From Hortaea werneckii (Eukaryota > Ascomycota > Dothideomycetes > Mycosphaerellales > Teratosphaeriaceae), in assembly GCA_037044905.1 (NCBI GenBank), contig JBAOKB010000144.1, positions 1 through 64,000 of the forward strand: 64,000 nt of DNA, given 5' to 3'. How positions within the stretch are numbered: the first letter of the stretch is position 1; the number at the start of each line of letters is the position of its first letter. Shown here in pieces: positions 9,497 to 19,367 of this stretch. Both the position numbers and the translations under genes were made by a program. Below the pieces are notes generated by a model. That model had not been told where the DNA came from, did not search any database, and saw only the letters and a list, made by a program, of their open reading frames with translations.

Positions 9497-11110
9497 AAGC
9501 TAACCTTTAGGTATCCTTAGTCCTATACTAGTAGTACTATTAGGTATATATATAGTTATAAATTCTATAACTAATAGAGTAAGCTACATTTATCTATCTA
9601 TATAGTTAGTATTTATATAATATCGATTTAGAGCCCCTAACCCTAACTCTCTCTTTACTATTATATCTTCTACTTATATATCTAGTACTTAAAGGTAGCC
9701 TACTTCTTCTTTATATAATTAGATACCTTATTATTTATCTTATAAAGACTAGCTAACTAGTCTCCTTATTAGAATATATAGTAAAAAGGTAAATTAAAGA
9801 GGTTAGAACTAGTAGAAATAGTCTTCCTATAATAGGTAAAGTAAATTTTATTAAGACTCTATAGATTTTAGGACTTAAATAGGTAAGATAATTCTAACTA
9901 AGACCCTTCCTAAATTCTAGACCTTAGGCCTACCCCTAACCTAAACTCTTTCTATAGTACTCCTTATAGATCTCTCTTCTATATATTTAGCTCCTTACTA
10001 TAAGCTTAGCCCTTTTTCTAACTACTTACCTCTTTCTACTAGCTATATTAGCTAGGGCCCTAGATAGGACCTTCTACTTAGCTTCCTACTTATTATAGTA
10101 TAAGCTATTTATACTAGTTAATAAGTAGGTTATTTATTAGATTCTAGGCCTAAGAGAGACTAACTAGGCTTAGAAGTTATAGGCTTCTAGAACTATTACT
10201 ACTATAGTTACTATTATTACTACTTTAGCTATATTAGAACTATAGTTCTAGTTAGCTTTATATTAACTAATTCTTAAGATAAGTAAATATTAGTAGCTAT
10301 TACTATATTATAGCTAGAAGTACTAGGAGCTTATAATATTACTTATTTTACTACTAGGTAGCTTAGCTTAAGGTACTATTCTATACTAGTTAGAGTTAGC
10401 TTAGACTTTAATAAGGTACTACCTTTACTTATATCTTTACCTTTACTTTTACTTCTAAGGTACTTAATAGACTACTAGTAAGGCTAGTTATACTTTAGTA
10501 ATAGCTTTTCTATAGTCTCTATTAAGCCTTTCTTTATTACTATATCTTCTAGTACTAGGTCTAGTACTTAGAAGTAGTCTACTTTCCTAGTATATAATTA
10601 GATAGTAGATAAACTATCTTAGAAAGTAGAATATAGTAGATATAAAGGTAAGATAATAGTATAGAGTCTATTATAATTAAAGGTAATAAGGTATAATAGT
10701 AGTAAGATAGAATAAAAGAAGTAGTATAGCTATTTTTACTTCTTAGTAGCAAGTATAGATATAGGGCCTACTTAGACCTAAGAGGAGGTAAGGAAAATTT
10801 ACTTCTTTATACTTAGAGAGTAAGGAAAATTTACTTTTACCTACCCTTAGCCTAAACTCTCTCTATAGTACTAGCTTAGCCCTCTTGTCTTAGGTACTAC
10901 TAACTCTTTACTAGCTCTCTACTACTATTCTAATAATTTAGAAATAGTTTTATACTAGCCTTTAGGTATCCTTAGTTCTATACTAGTAGTACTAGTAGAA
11001 ATATATATAGTAATAAATTCTATAATAAATAGAGTAAGCTATATTTATCTATATATATATTCTATATTATATAATATTAATTTTAAGCCCTAAATTCTAA
11101 TATATTATAA
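9497..11110 (+). repeat. Second pair of related RIP-mutated modules
   Basis: The segment 9497-9650 (CTTTAGGTATCCTTAG, then AATAGAGTAAGCTA, then telomere-like CCCCTAACCCTAA) has a diverged partner at about 10960-11100, where the telomeric part has decayed to AAGCCCTAAATTC. A further similarity joins 9655-9720 with about 10535-10610 (TATATCTTCTA, AGTACTTA). Hence at least one more module type besides the 1.09-kb unit was duplicated here. Boundaries are approximate. Confidence 0.65.
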
Positions 11111-11450
11111 GGGCTAGCTTAAAAGTAGTCTTTTAAAGCTTAATAGGTTAGTTATTTATCCTTTACCTCTACTAGCTATATACTAACTATATAAGGCAAT
11201 AGGACCTTCTTTAAACTAGTAGGATCCTTAAATAGTACTACCTCTTATACCTCTACTACTTCTAAGGCTACTAGTATTAATAGTAGTAGTAATATTAATA
11301 TTAAAATAATATAACTTTATTATTAAATATATAGTAGTAATTAAAGCTTTAGCTAAAGCTTTAGTAATACCTATAGTAATATATTAGTATTTGTAAAACA
11401 AACAAGATAAATTAAGATAGTAGTAGTTAATAGTAAGACAAAACAAGACA

Positions 11451-12185
11451 CAAAGCTCGATTTTTAAGGCAAGATAAGACTATCTACTATCTTGTCTTGT
11501 TTATAGACAAGTCTACTCTGCCTTGTTCGTCCAAATCCGCGTCCTAAGCGCTCCTAGCATAAGGTTTTTTTTATTAGAGAATGGGCTTTTTAGGCTCTCA
11601 AGGAACTGCTGCGGGTATCGCAAGCGAAAGCTGCAATGCTTGCGTAGTCTTTCTGGTTTGTTGTTCATTGCTGCGCTAATTACGGCCAAGCATTTTGACA
11701 CAGTCGCTCGACCGCAAGTACAGAAGGTGCAGACACATGGGTGGATCGCGCGATGCGCTTGGCGCATCGCTCCGGCTGCGCCACCTGCTGGTCAGCTTGA
11801 ATGTGCCTTGAAATACTCTACCATCAAGGTATTCTTTCATCTCAATAGGCAATTGTTTCCTAGCCCAATTGGCAGTAAAATATGGAGGCTCAAGTACTTC
11901 CCACCTGAACACCCGGCATCGTCGTAGCAAACAATAAACAATGTGCGGGTCATGTTGGTATGAGTTCCATCTGAATTCACACCGAGCACAAGATGAAGTT
12001 CTCCAAAAAGGGGACGCCACGACGAGATGTGTGGTCATTCATATCTGGTCGGAATGCGGACTAAAGCGAAAACCTACAAGCCTAGCTGCGACATATACAC
12101 GCCAGTTCAACCATATTGCAACAATGGCGACTTCTTTTTCTGTCCGGAAGTCGTAACATAGTCTGTACTCTGCCTAGGGCCCTGC
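11451..12185. other. Intergenic transition from RIP block to normal DNA, with a perfect hairpin
   Basis: Base composition returns to normal at about 11,510. At the edge (11,395-11,510) there are several related CTTGTCTTGT / ACAAGACA motifs in both orientations, possibly the end of an element. At 11,750-11,770 a perfect 9-bp inverted repeat (GCGATGCGC, loop TTG, GCGCATCGC) can form a hairpin. Open frames here are short and look random; I support no gene. Confidence 0.5.
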
Positions 12186-13496
12186 TTACATCAGTATCTC
12201 AAAGACGACAACGAGCATGACTAGCATTGAAGCCGAACCAAAAATTGCATTTGCGCCTGCAGCGCCAGTGTACGGCACAATCGAAGGGGAATTCGATGGC
12301 GTGGAAGTAGCGCTCGTGCCGTTTGTCGGCAAGCCAGTGTTGTTGTAGGGCGCATTAGTATTCGGTGATGATGTCGGGACGAATGATGATGGTGGCAAAA
12401 TAGTTGACGATGGTGGATTGGAGGTCGGTGACGGCGTCGAGAGATTCGGAACCGACGAGGTCTCATTCGATGGGAGGGTACAGTTGGAGATGCCGCTAGC
12501 AATGCCAAGGTTTGAGTCCACGATGATTGTGAAGATCGCATCTGAGGATGTGTCTTCAGCGGCGACTGCTAGCTGCAAATCACCTGCCGATGGAATACTA
12601 GCATCGATGCTGCCGCTCCCGGAAGACGCAACAGTAGTCGAACCGAGCTCATCGCCGTTGCCGTCGCGAAGGACGACGTCTAGAGCGCCAGCGGACACAG
12701 ATGTGATCGTGAAGGTCAGAGCCTCGTTACTTTGCGCACCGTATCTGAACGATCTGCCAGAGGCATCGGCAGAGGCAGCGATCTCTAGCCCAGATACCAG
12801 TGAGGTCGGTCCATTGTTCGAGCTGTCGGCCGCCGTCAGACCGCGGCTGAGTACCAGGTCAATGAACGCCGTCTGTGCATTCGCGTCGTTGATTGTGCTG
12901 TACACCCCGCCAGATCCAAGAATCGCGTTAATGACAGCCGGTGGCTGAGAGTCGGCAGTGTTACTATCGGTCGAGAGGTAACCGAAGGAGACTATAATAC
13001 CAAGCGCCGTAGCATTTTGAATATCCCTAGCCAAGAATCCTTCGCTTCGGCCTTCGCCGTCCGTCAGGACGACAATGCTTGTGCGGCCGGCCGTGGGACC
13101 GCTATCGGGTTGGGTGAGCTCTTTGATTGCTTCCCGAATTCCACAGTAGATACAAGTCTGTCCCCTTGCATCGATGCTGGAGAAGGCGGCTGTTGCTCCG
13201 TCTGGATCGCCAAGGCTGTACAACACAGTAGCGGATGAGTCAAAGTTGATCACAGTAACTAAGTCGGGTTGAACGCCAGCAGCCGCTGCTTCAGCGCTGC
13301 TGTATAGAGCGTCATTCAGCGCCCGGCCTGCGGTGCTACGCAAGTCATCAGGGTCTGTATCAGTGTTTGATCTCGAACTGTCGATGACAATGCCGACTTT
13401 GCGACCACCGCTGGCCGTGGGCGAGCCAGGGCACTGTTGAGCCCAGGTCGGCATCGCCGACGCCATGAAGACGAGACTCAGCGCTGTGATCTTCAT
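12186..13496 (-). CDS. Secreted, probably GPI-anchored von Willebrand factor A domain protein
   Basis: A single-exon 436-aa protein. Residues 1-19 form a signal peptide with cleavage likely after the PTWA motif. The vWA fold starts near residue 33 and has a complete MIDAS metal site, DSSRS (D39, S41, S43), followed by VINFDSSATV and the VVLTDGEG strand. A Ser/Thr/Pro-rich stalk (about 340-400) leads to a C-terminal hydrophobic tail preceded by small residues (TGAAGANA), as in GPI-anchored cell wall proteins. vWA domains bind proteins through the metal ion; in a fungal wall protein this suggests adhesion, which is inference. Neighbour genes are unrelated. The first Met gives a proper signal peptide and is kept. 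Confidence 0.85.
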   Translation of the reverse strand: MKITALSLVFMASAMPTWAQQCPGSPTASGGRKVGIVIDSSRSNTDTDPDDLRSTAGRALNDALYSSAEAAAAGVQPDLVTVINFDSSATVLYSLGDPDGATAAFSSIDARGQTCIYCGIREAIKELTQPDSGPTAGRTSIVVLTDGEGRSEGFLARDIQNATALGIIVSFGYLSTDSNTADSQPPAVINAILGSGGVYSTINDANAQTAFIDLVLSRGLTAADSSNNGPTSLVSGLEIAASADASGRSFRYGAQSNEALTFTITSVSAGALDVVLRDGNGDELGSTTVASSGSGSIDASIPSAGDLQLAVAAEDTSSDAIFTIIVDSNLGIASGISNCTLPSNETSSVPNLSTPSPTSNPPSSTILPPSSFVPTSSPNTNAPYNNTGLPTNGTSATSTPSNSPSIVPYTGAAGANAIFGSASMLVMLVVVFEILM

Positions 13497-14755
13497 GTCG
13501 TCACGAGAATATTCTGCCTTGTCAGTTACAATGTTAGTCGTTGGTCATGGTACGTTCAACAGACGTGAAACTCACTCGCTTAACGATGTTCGGATCTTGT
13601 AGCTAGACAATTCCTTCGACTAGATGCTGGGTGATCCAAGGTTTTGGCAACAACGACAATCTAGGAGAATACTTAGGCGCTCAACTCGTACGCACGATGC
13701 CTTCTTATAAGTCCTACCGGAGGCTGTGTCGCCATATTTTGCGAGCAATCTCACATGACCGATAAGATTCCTGGAACCTGCCGTGTTTGCGAGTCTGCTC
13801 TGGTGCACTAGACAAAGTTCACTGGCGCAAGATAGACCAGTGGTGGCTTAGTAGTGGTGATGTCCGTAGGATGTCCAGCGTCCCCAGCTTAAGCGAACTC
13901 GCTTAGGGCTTGTCTTGGCTTGTACGCCTCTTACAAAGGACGAAGCGGCAAGCATTTTTCTGTCTAGGGCGCCGCTGTTGTAGAGAGTTGATCCGCGGTC
14001 GAATCGCATTCTTGCATCTTACTGGTAGGGCAGTCTGCGCGAGATCTTCCTTGGCAAGGCAAAGCCAAGACATTATGCGGGTAGTGCAAATCGCCGAGTC
14101 CGCGCTTGCAGCCATTTTGCTTGGAAATACAACCAACGTCGCTTAGGAAACCACGGCTTTGGAGTTTGACCCTTGTACCAAAATACCCGTTTAGAAGCCT
14201 CGCCATACGACGGATTGCATTTTGCAAGCGGGGCAACGTTGAGCTGCTCGCTAGCAGAGATTGCAACTCGCAGCCTGCGTAATGCTGCCTAGCAGGAGAT
14301 AGAGGCGTTTTTAGTATAGTTGTCCCATGGAACTTCACCCACTAGTTGCACCAGCGATTATTTGGCCTATGTACTAAATTGATAATGTTCGGGCATGGCT
14401 TTCGCTGCTGCCCGCTGTAACGCCCTTAAGTAGAAGGGGCGTCATTAGCTAGATATGTACCGGAGCAATCCTACGTTTTAGATTTGTCCTAAGGTAATCG
14501 AGGCACGCCTGGGGATCCTGTGTCTAAATACGAAGATATGCATATCTTATGAAACCGTGCATCATAATCACTTTGCAAAGCGCTTGACGAAGAGCAAGAG
14601 AAAGACTTCAGGAAGTCGAGTAACACCGCTACAGAAGATTATCATTCATCCACGATAAGCTAGCATGTCCACAATGTTTAGCGGAGGTGTGTCTTGGGCT
14701 AAGCGCATAAGGGAAACGTACCTGCGCTGTGGGCGAACACAGTCTGTTACGCTAA
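13497..14755. other. Intergenic, no supported gene
   Basis: About 1.26 kb upstream of the vWA gene. Several frames of 60-124 codons overlap each other on both strands (13.6-14.3 kb), but none shows a domain, signal peptide or splice-linked partner. I see no RNA gene. Confidence 0.5.
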
Positions 14756-16870
14756 TCAAAATCTTTGCGCATCGATATCGTGTTTGGTGCGATGTACTTC
14801 TGCTCCACTCGCATTGTGGTATCCCATGAAGTCCTGAGATTCCTCTGCAGGGCCGGTTGTGGCGTGATCGTAGCCGTTGGCGAGAACAGGCACCTCGTCG
14901 TGCAAGGAATTTCGCTCCCAGCCGTCGAGACCCCGTGCCTGCAAAACTTGGCGAAGCAACTGCAGCTTGCCGTCTGCGATGTAGGCAACCTTCTTGTGTG
15001 AATGAGATCCAAAAGAGGGTATTGAGGGAACAGCTAGGGAGGTCAGCAAGACGAGGAAAGCGACAATCCCAATGATGAGGAGACCCGCGATGGAGAAGGA
15101 TTGGCTAAGCTTTCATTAGCTTGATTCAAGACATACAAAATTTAGACATTGACAGGGCAAAAAGTGCGGACGTACTAAGACCCCGTATTTCTCCCCATCT
15201 GTCTGCTACACAACTCCAATAGTGCATCTCCCAGATCGGATCGAGGGTACTCAGAAGGCGGCGTGATGCCTGAAGTATCCGAGCCATTGATGCTCCAGAA
15301 GTTGTTGGGATACTGTGCAATCTGGAGCTGCAGATTTGCTAGACCAGTCTCGAACCAGCCCGTGGTCTCGCGGATCCACTGGTCAGCTGGAAGAGCGCGA
15401 GAGTCTTGCGCCATTGAAATGAGTAAATCACTGGCCTTGAGAGCTGATTGCGGGGTCGAAGTCACCACAAAGTAGCTCGACGACTGTTGAAACGCGACTG
15501 CGATGCGAACGGCTGTCGCTTCTTGAATCGGGGAAAACCCTTCGGAGGCAGCTAAGTCTCGCTCGAGGATTGACAAGCCTTGCATGGGCGAACAGGCGTC
15601 ACCATTCTGGGTGCACACTTGCATTTGATCGGCACATGCCAGGACGCGGAACATGTTGTCCGCTCCGTAGCCTCCGTAGGGTAGCTGACGGGCGGCCGCG
15701 AACAACGGGTCGATCACTACATCGGTATATGTGACATTGTTTGCAGCGACGAAGTGAACCGAAAGATCCGCTCCCCCGACCTGAAGTTCCTCAATGGGCC
15801 GCCAGGTACCAGAAGAGCTTTCACGCGAATCATTGACGTCCGGGGTACGGTCAGTCTGGTGAAAGGATCTATTTCTAGTAAGCCCACTGCGGGGGGTCTC
15901 AGTATGCTTGGCTGACTTACTGGATGGAATATGGCTGTTCAAGCATCCTGAGCATATCCGAATGTTGATAGGTCCAGTCAGATATTCCCATAACCGGGCC
16001 AAGGTAAGCACGTGATACATTCCAGAGTTGCTGCTGGGTCAGCTCTTCGGTAAACACCGTCCGGAGGTCCTCAATGTCAAGGACTGAGCATGTGGACGTG
16101 ATGCGAAAATCAATGCGGTCTGCGGGGTTCGCGTTGATGCCTAGGTAGGTGTGCGAATCAAGCCTTCCGGTATCGTATCTGACAGCGCCGCTGGATCCAA
16201 GCAAGCAACGTTGCCCAAACGGACACGCCGCTTGCTCATCAACTTCGAAAGGCAGCCGGAGGGCTGCGAATGCGTCACAGGCGGCCGGTCCGCTTTCACC
16301 ATGATAGCAAGCTTCCGCGTATGCTCTGCTCTGGCGCATGTCTTGTATGTACTTTTCCTGCGTCTCCAAACGACCCATCACACTCTGCTGACTTGACAAC
16401 GAGGGCATGACAAGGCCACATTCGCTGGATGTCAACAGAATCCGATTGGCCTCATAGGCCGGTCTGGATACCTTTGCACTGTAGATGGAAGCGACTGAGA
16501 ACGCAGCCATGATGCACAATGGCCAGATCATTAAGCTCAAGGTCTTCCCCACCGATCCAAGTCGGCTCTTTCTCCATGCCCACGCGACTTTGCCAAACTC
16601 TAAAGCGCTATCGAACGGGATAGTTTGATTTCGAAGGATGACCTGATTTTCGAGATGTTGAACGTCCATGTCGCGATCCTTGGCGCGGATCCGGTGCAGA
16701 ACATTTGCAATGATCTTCCAGAGGCCCTCGCCAGTTAAGGTAACAATGAGGGCAAGGGCTGCAATCAGGAAGTCTCCGTGACGTGTGGGTAAAGTGACAG
16801 TGTATGCGCCCAACCCGCTGTGAGTATGATCCTCCCAGATTTGATAGAGGAATGGTAGAGTCGAGGCCAT
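14756..16870 (-). CDS. Polytopic membrane protein of a conserved fungal family, function unknown (3 exons)
   Basis: Exons 15921-16870, 15176-15868 and 14756-15104 join in frame to 663 codons. Intron 1 has GTAAGT and an AAATAG acceptor (the acceptor is chosen for frame); intron 2 has GTACGT, a GCTAATG branch site and TTAG. Hydrophobic segments lie near residues 33-50 and 110-130 and, after the second junction, at about 555-572 (AGLLIIGIVAFLVLL). The large region between 130 and 550 holds several Cys and potential N-glycosylation sites (NVSRAY, NVTYTD, NGSDTS), so it probably faces outside the cell. The start (YQIWEDHTHSG, then RHGDFLIAALA) matches a family that I know from Dothideomycete and Eurotiomycete genomes without an assigned role. 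An expanded accessory family is likely; no function can be given. Confidence 0.8.
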
Positions 16871-18187
16871 CGCTTCGGACTTGAGGCTTGACGATCGTGT
16901 AGCAGCAGCCAGCCTTGGAATTCAATGGCGATGGAAACGATGGAACCACGCAGGAAACACGGGCAGCTGAGGAGAGTATTCACAACACTTTGCGAGAGCA
17001 CTGGTCGTCTTGGCTCCTGTCTTGACTGTACAGCTGCGACGTCAAGCTCACCTGGGCCCGCCATGCTCGCAATTGCTGCCTTCGAGACCTTACCGCCTTG
17101 ATCTGAACCATCAGGCCAAGCCTTGGCGGTTTCTTCCCCTGATTGAATGCATAGCTAAATGTGTCGGCTTGACAGCGCCGCATATGTGACAGCGACCAGG
17201 GAAGTGCGTTGACAGGTGGTATGGTGGCGCAAATCTTAAACCGCCTGGTTGGAGCCATGTAGGCGGCTGAGCAGGATGAAGTCCGAACGAGGATGCCGAG
17301 TCGCTTATCTGGCTCTCGGCCTGGCGCCAACAGAAGGCGCTAGACCCCTTAGTTCCGGGCCCTTCCGCTATCGCGCATCAATGCCCACGTGGCGCTCGCT
17401 TCGGTGTGCCGCCAATCCCGCCCAGCCCTCATGTGTCGGGACTTGCCTTGTGCCTTTCCTTAAAACATACATAGTATATACAGTAGCTGAGGCAGGGACG
17501 ATAACCCGATGACCCAAATTCTTTGCCGTATCCTTGGCTTTCGATGAAAGGTTCGAGCGGACATGGCCGGCTCTGACTGTGGGTTGGAGCCTAGCCTGCC
17601 CGAAAGAGCATCTACACAGAAGCCTCATCGTCACCAACGCCGCCGCGGTGACACACACGGCTCGAATGGGCATAACGGCCAAGCCGGCCTGAAGACGCAA
17701 CATGCGCCATCCTGCGTGTCCGTGAGGCATGAGCAGAGAGAGATTTTGGGCTGACTTGGCGTCACGAGGCGCAAACAGTGCTTGTTAGAAGATGGCAGTG
17801 AGAAAGGCTCTGTGCCTTCGCAGGCGATGGTCTAAGCAAAGCGAGAGTATCAGCGCGTGACGCTCCTAACTCACGGGCCCAGCGGCTCATCGCTGCGCTT
17901 CTGGCTGAGTCTCGCGTGCTGCGCCTGCTGAACCTAGACTCTTGATTCGAATTGGACGGTACTGAGCATTCTTGGCTGGTCCATTGCCCAGGCAGAAAGC
18001 ATCTGACGCCCTGGTTGTCGCTGCGTCAAGGAGCTAGCACAGCCCTGCCACATGGGGCCTTGGCCACTGGGTCTCGACAAGCGAGCGCTGTGTGTTGCTC
18101 TATCTTGATATGGAGATACTTAAAGGACTTTGCCAATCACGTTTTTCAGTTGCTCCGACATTTCCAAACTTCGAAGCAGCCATTATC
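16871..18187. other. Intergenic between divergent genes, no supported gene
   Basis: About 1.3 kb between the start of the membrane protein (minus) and the next gene (plus), presumably holding both promoters. Overlapping short frames on both strands at 17.2-17.75 kb show no recognisable domain. I see no clear repeat or RNA gene. Confidence 0.5.
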
Positions 18188-18951
18188 ATGGCCGACTTGA
18201 TTTCGTCTTCCGTGGCACACGCCGCGTCTCCTGTCCCAACTCCTGCTGCATTGCTTCGTCGCACCATTTACACACCGACGTCTTCCTGGGACTATGCGAC
18301 GACTGCTATCTCTAGCGACCAGTATTACATGGGCGCCATTGGGATATCTGGGGGCGAGACATGTGCGTTTGCCCGTAAAGTGGGTCGATGCATTCTTTGA
18401 TTCGAGAGGCTAACATCATTATAAAGGGTCATTGTCTTGTATCAACGAACCCTTCACAACTTCGGGTGTCTACGCTGGATGTGGCTACGACGATCTATAC
18501 ACGAGTTGCTCTGGGAGCTTTGCATATGGTGCTGACGGCGATGTCATTCGCTGGTGAGTAGTTCTTCGCGCATTTCAGAAACAAGGCCAAGTTCTGAACA
18601 AATCTTAGCGCAAGCGGAGCCCCATGCGTCACTCATAGCGTCTTTGAGGACTTTGCAGCATACAACAGCTCGAGCTCAACGAACTTTGTAGGTTGCGGAT
18701 ACGGGACAGCTACGTTGGAGATCGTTCGAAACCCCTTGGCATCCGCATCAACGATGCCAACGTCGAGTTCGACATCAAATCAAATAACACCGTCTCCGAC
18801 GACTTCCACCCAAAACACGGCAGATACAGGCGAAGTCACGTCAAGCTCTACCTCTACTACCTCTGGTGCTGCGGCTTCGACAGACAGGTTTCCACTATAT
18901 GCCGGCGGAAGCATGGGGCTCCTATTATTTCTCACACTTTTTTGCGTTTGA
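18188..18951 (+). CDS. Small Cys-containing surface protein with Ser/Thr-rich stalk and C-terminal hydrophobic anchor (3 exons)
   Basis: Exons 18188-18362, 18427-18553 and 18609-18951 join in frame to 214 aa. Introns use GTGCGT with a GCTAACA branch and GTGAGT with TTAG. The middle holds about seven Cys in pieces such as WSLSCINE, YAGCGYDD, YTSCSG and FVGCGYG. A Ser/Thr-rich stretch follows (about 145-195). The chain ends GGSMGLLLFLTLFCV with no cytoplasmic tail, which suggests a GPI anchor or a tail anchor. No clear signal peptide starts at the chosen Met (MADLISSSVAHA), so an upstream exon may be missing. I do not recognise the family with confidence; a cell-surface role is inference. Confidence 0.7.
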
Positions 18952-19367
18952 GTTCGGTATCTAATGGAGAACGTTTGAGCTGTGCCGTTATTCCTTGCCT
19001 GTATTAAGTATACACGTAGGACATCGCTGTTGAAGACACTATTCATAGCTTTGAAGTTGAAATTCGAGTGTTGGTCACTAGTAACTTACTCCAATGACGG
19101 GACCATGTACTCCGCTAGTAAATTAGCGCCTAAGAAGCAGTGTTCGAACTCCAACCAGACTTTTATCTAGCATTTTAAAGAAATGAGGTTTACAATTTGC
19201 GATCCTCCAAAGCGGAGAACGAAGAGAATTCCTCAATGGAAGAAATGACGTCTAGTCTTTGAGACTAAGTCTTTGTTGTTGCTACTAATTTGTTGCTGGC
19301 TTTGATACGTCTCCCATACAATCAAAATTGTAGCGATGGTTCGTATGTCGAACTTGTGCGTCCTCAT
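18952..19367. other. Short convergent intergenic region
   Basis: About 415 bp lie between the ends of the surface-protein gene (plus) and the HET gene (minus). I see only AT-richer 3' flanking sequence and no further feature. Confidence 0.5.

Larger units (their letters stand above)
6055..11450. repeat. RIP-mutated subtelomeric repeat block, gene-free
   Basis: Over about 5.4 kb the sequence consists almost entirely of TA, AG, CT and GG steps, and CpA/TpG dinucleotides are nearly absent. No reading frame of 60 codons is present on either strand. This is the mark of repeat-induced point mutation, which turns CpA into TpA in duplicated DNA during the sexual cycle of ascomycetes. CpG is rare before 9.63 kb, and I see none between about 9,626 and 11,455. 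Short telomeric motifs (CTAACCCTAACCC) interrupt it near 7284, 8379 and 9636. The parent elements cannot be recognised at protein level. Confidence 0.9.

Noticed and set aside
13903..14338. Overlapping frames of 77-124 codons upstream of the vWA gene
   Set aside because: Frames exist on both strands over the same DNA, none has a domain or signal peptide, and no splicing partner was found.
15854..15920. Alternative acceptor (TTTCACCAG) for intron 1 of the membrane-protein gene
   Set aside because: It looks better as a splice site, but joins exon 2 out of frame; the AAATAG acceptor keeps the family sequence.
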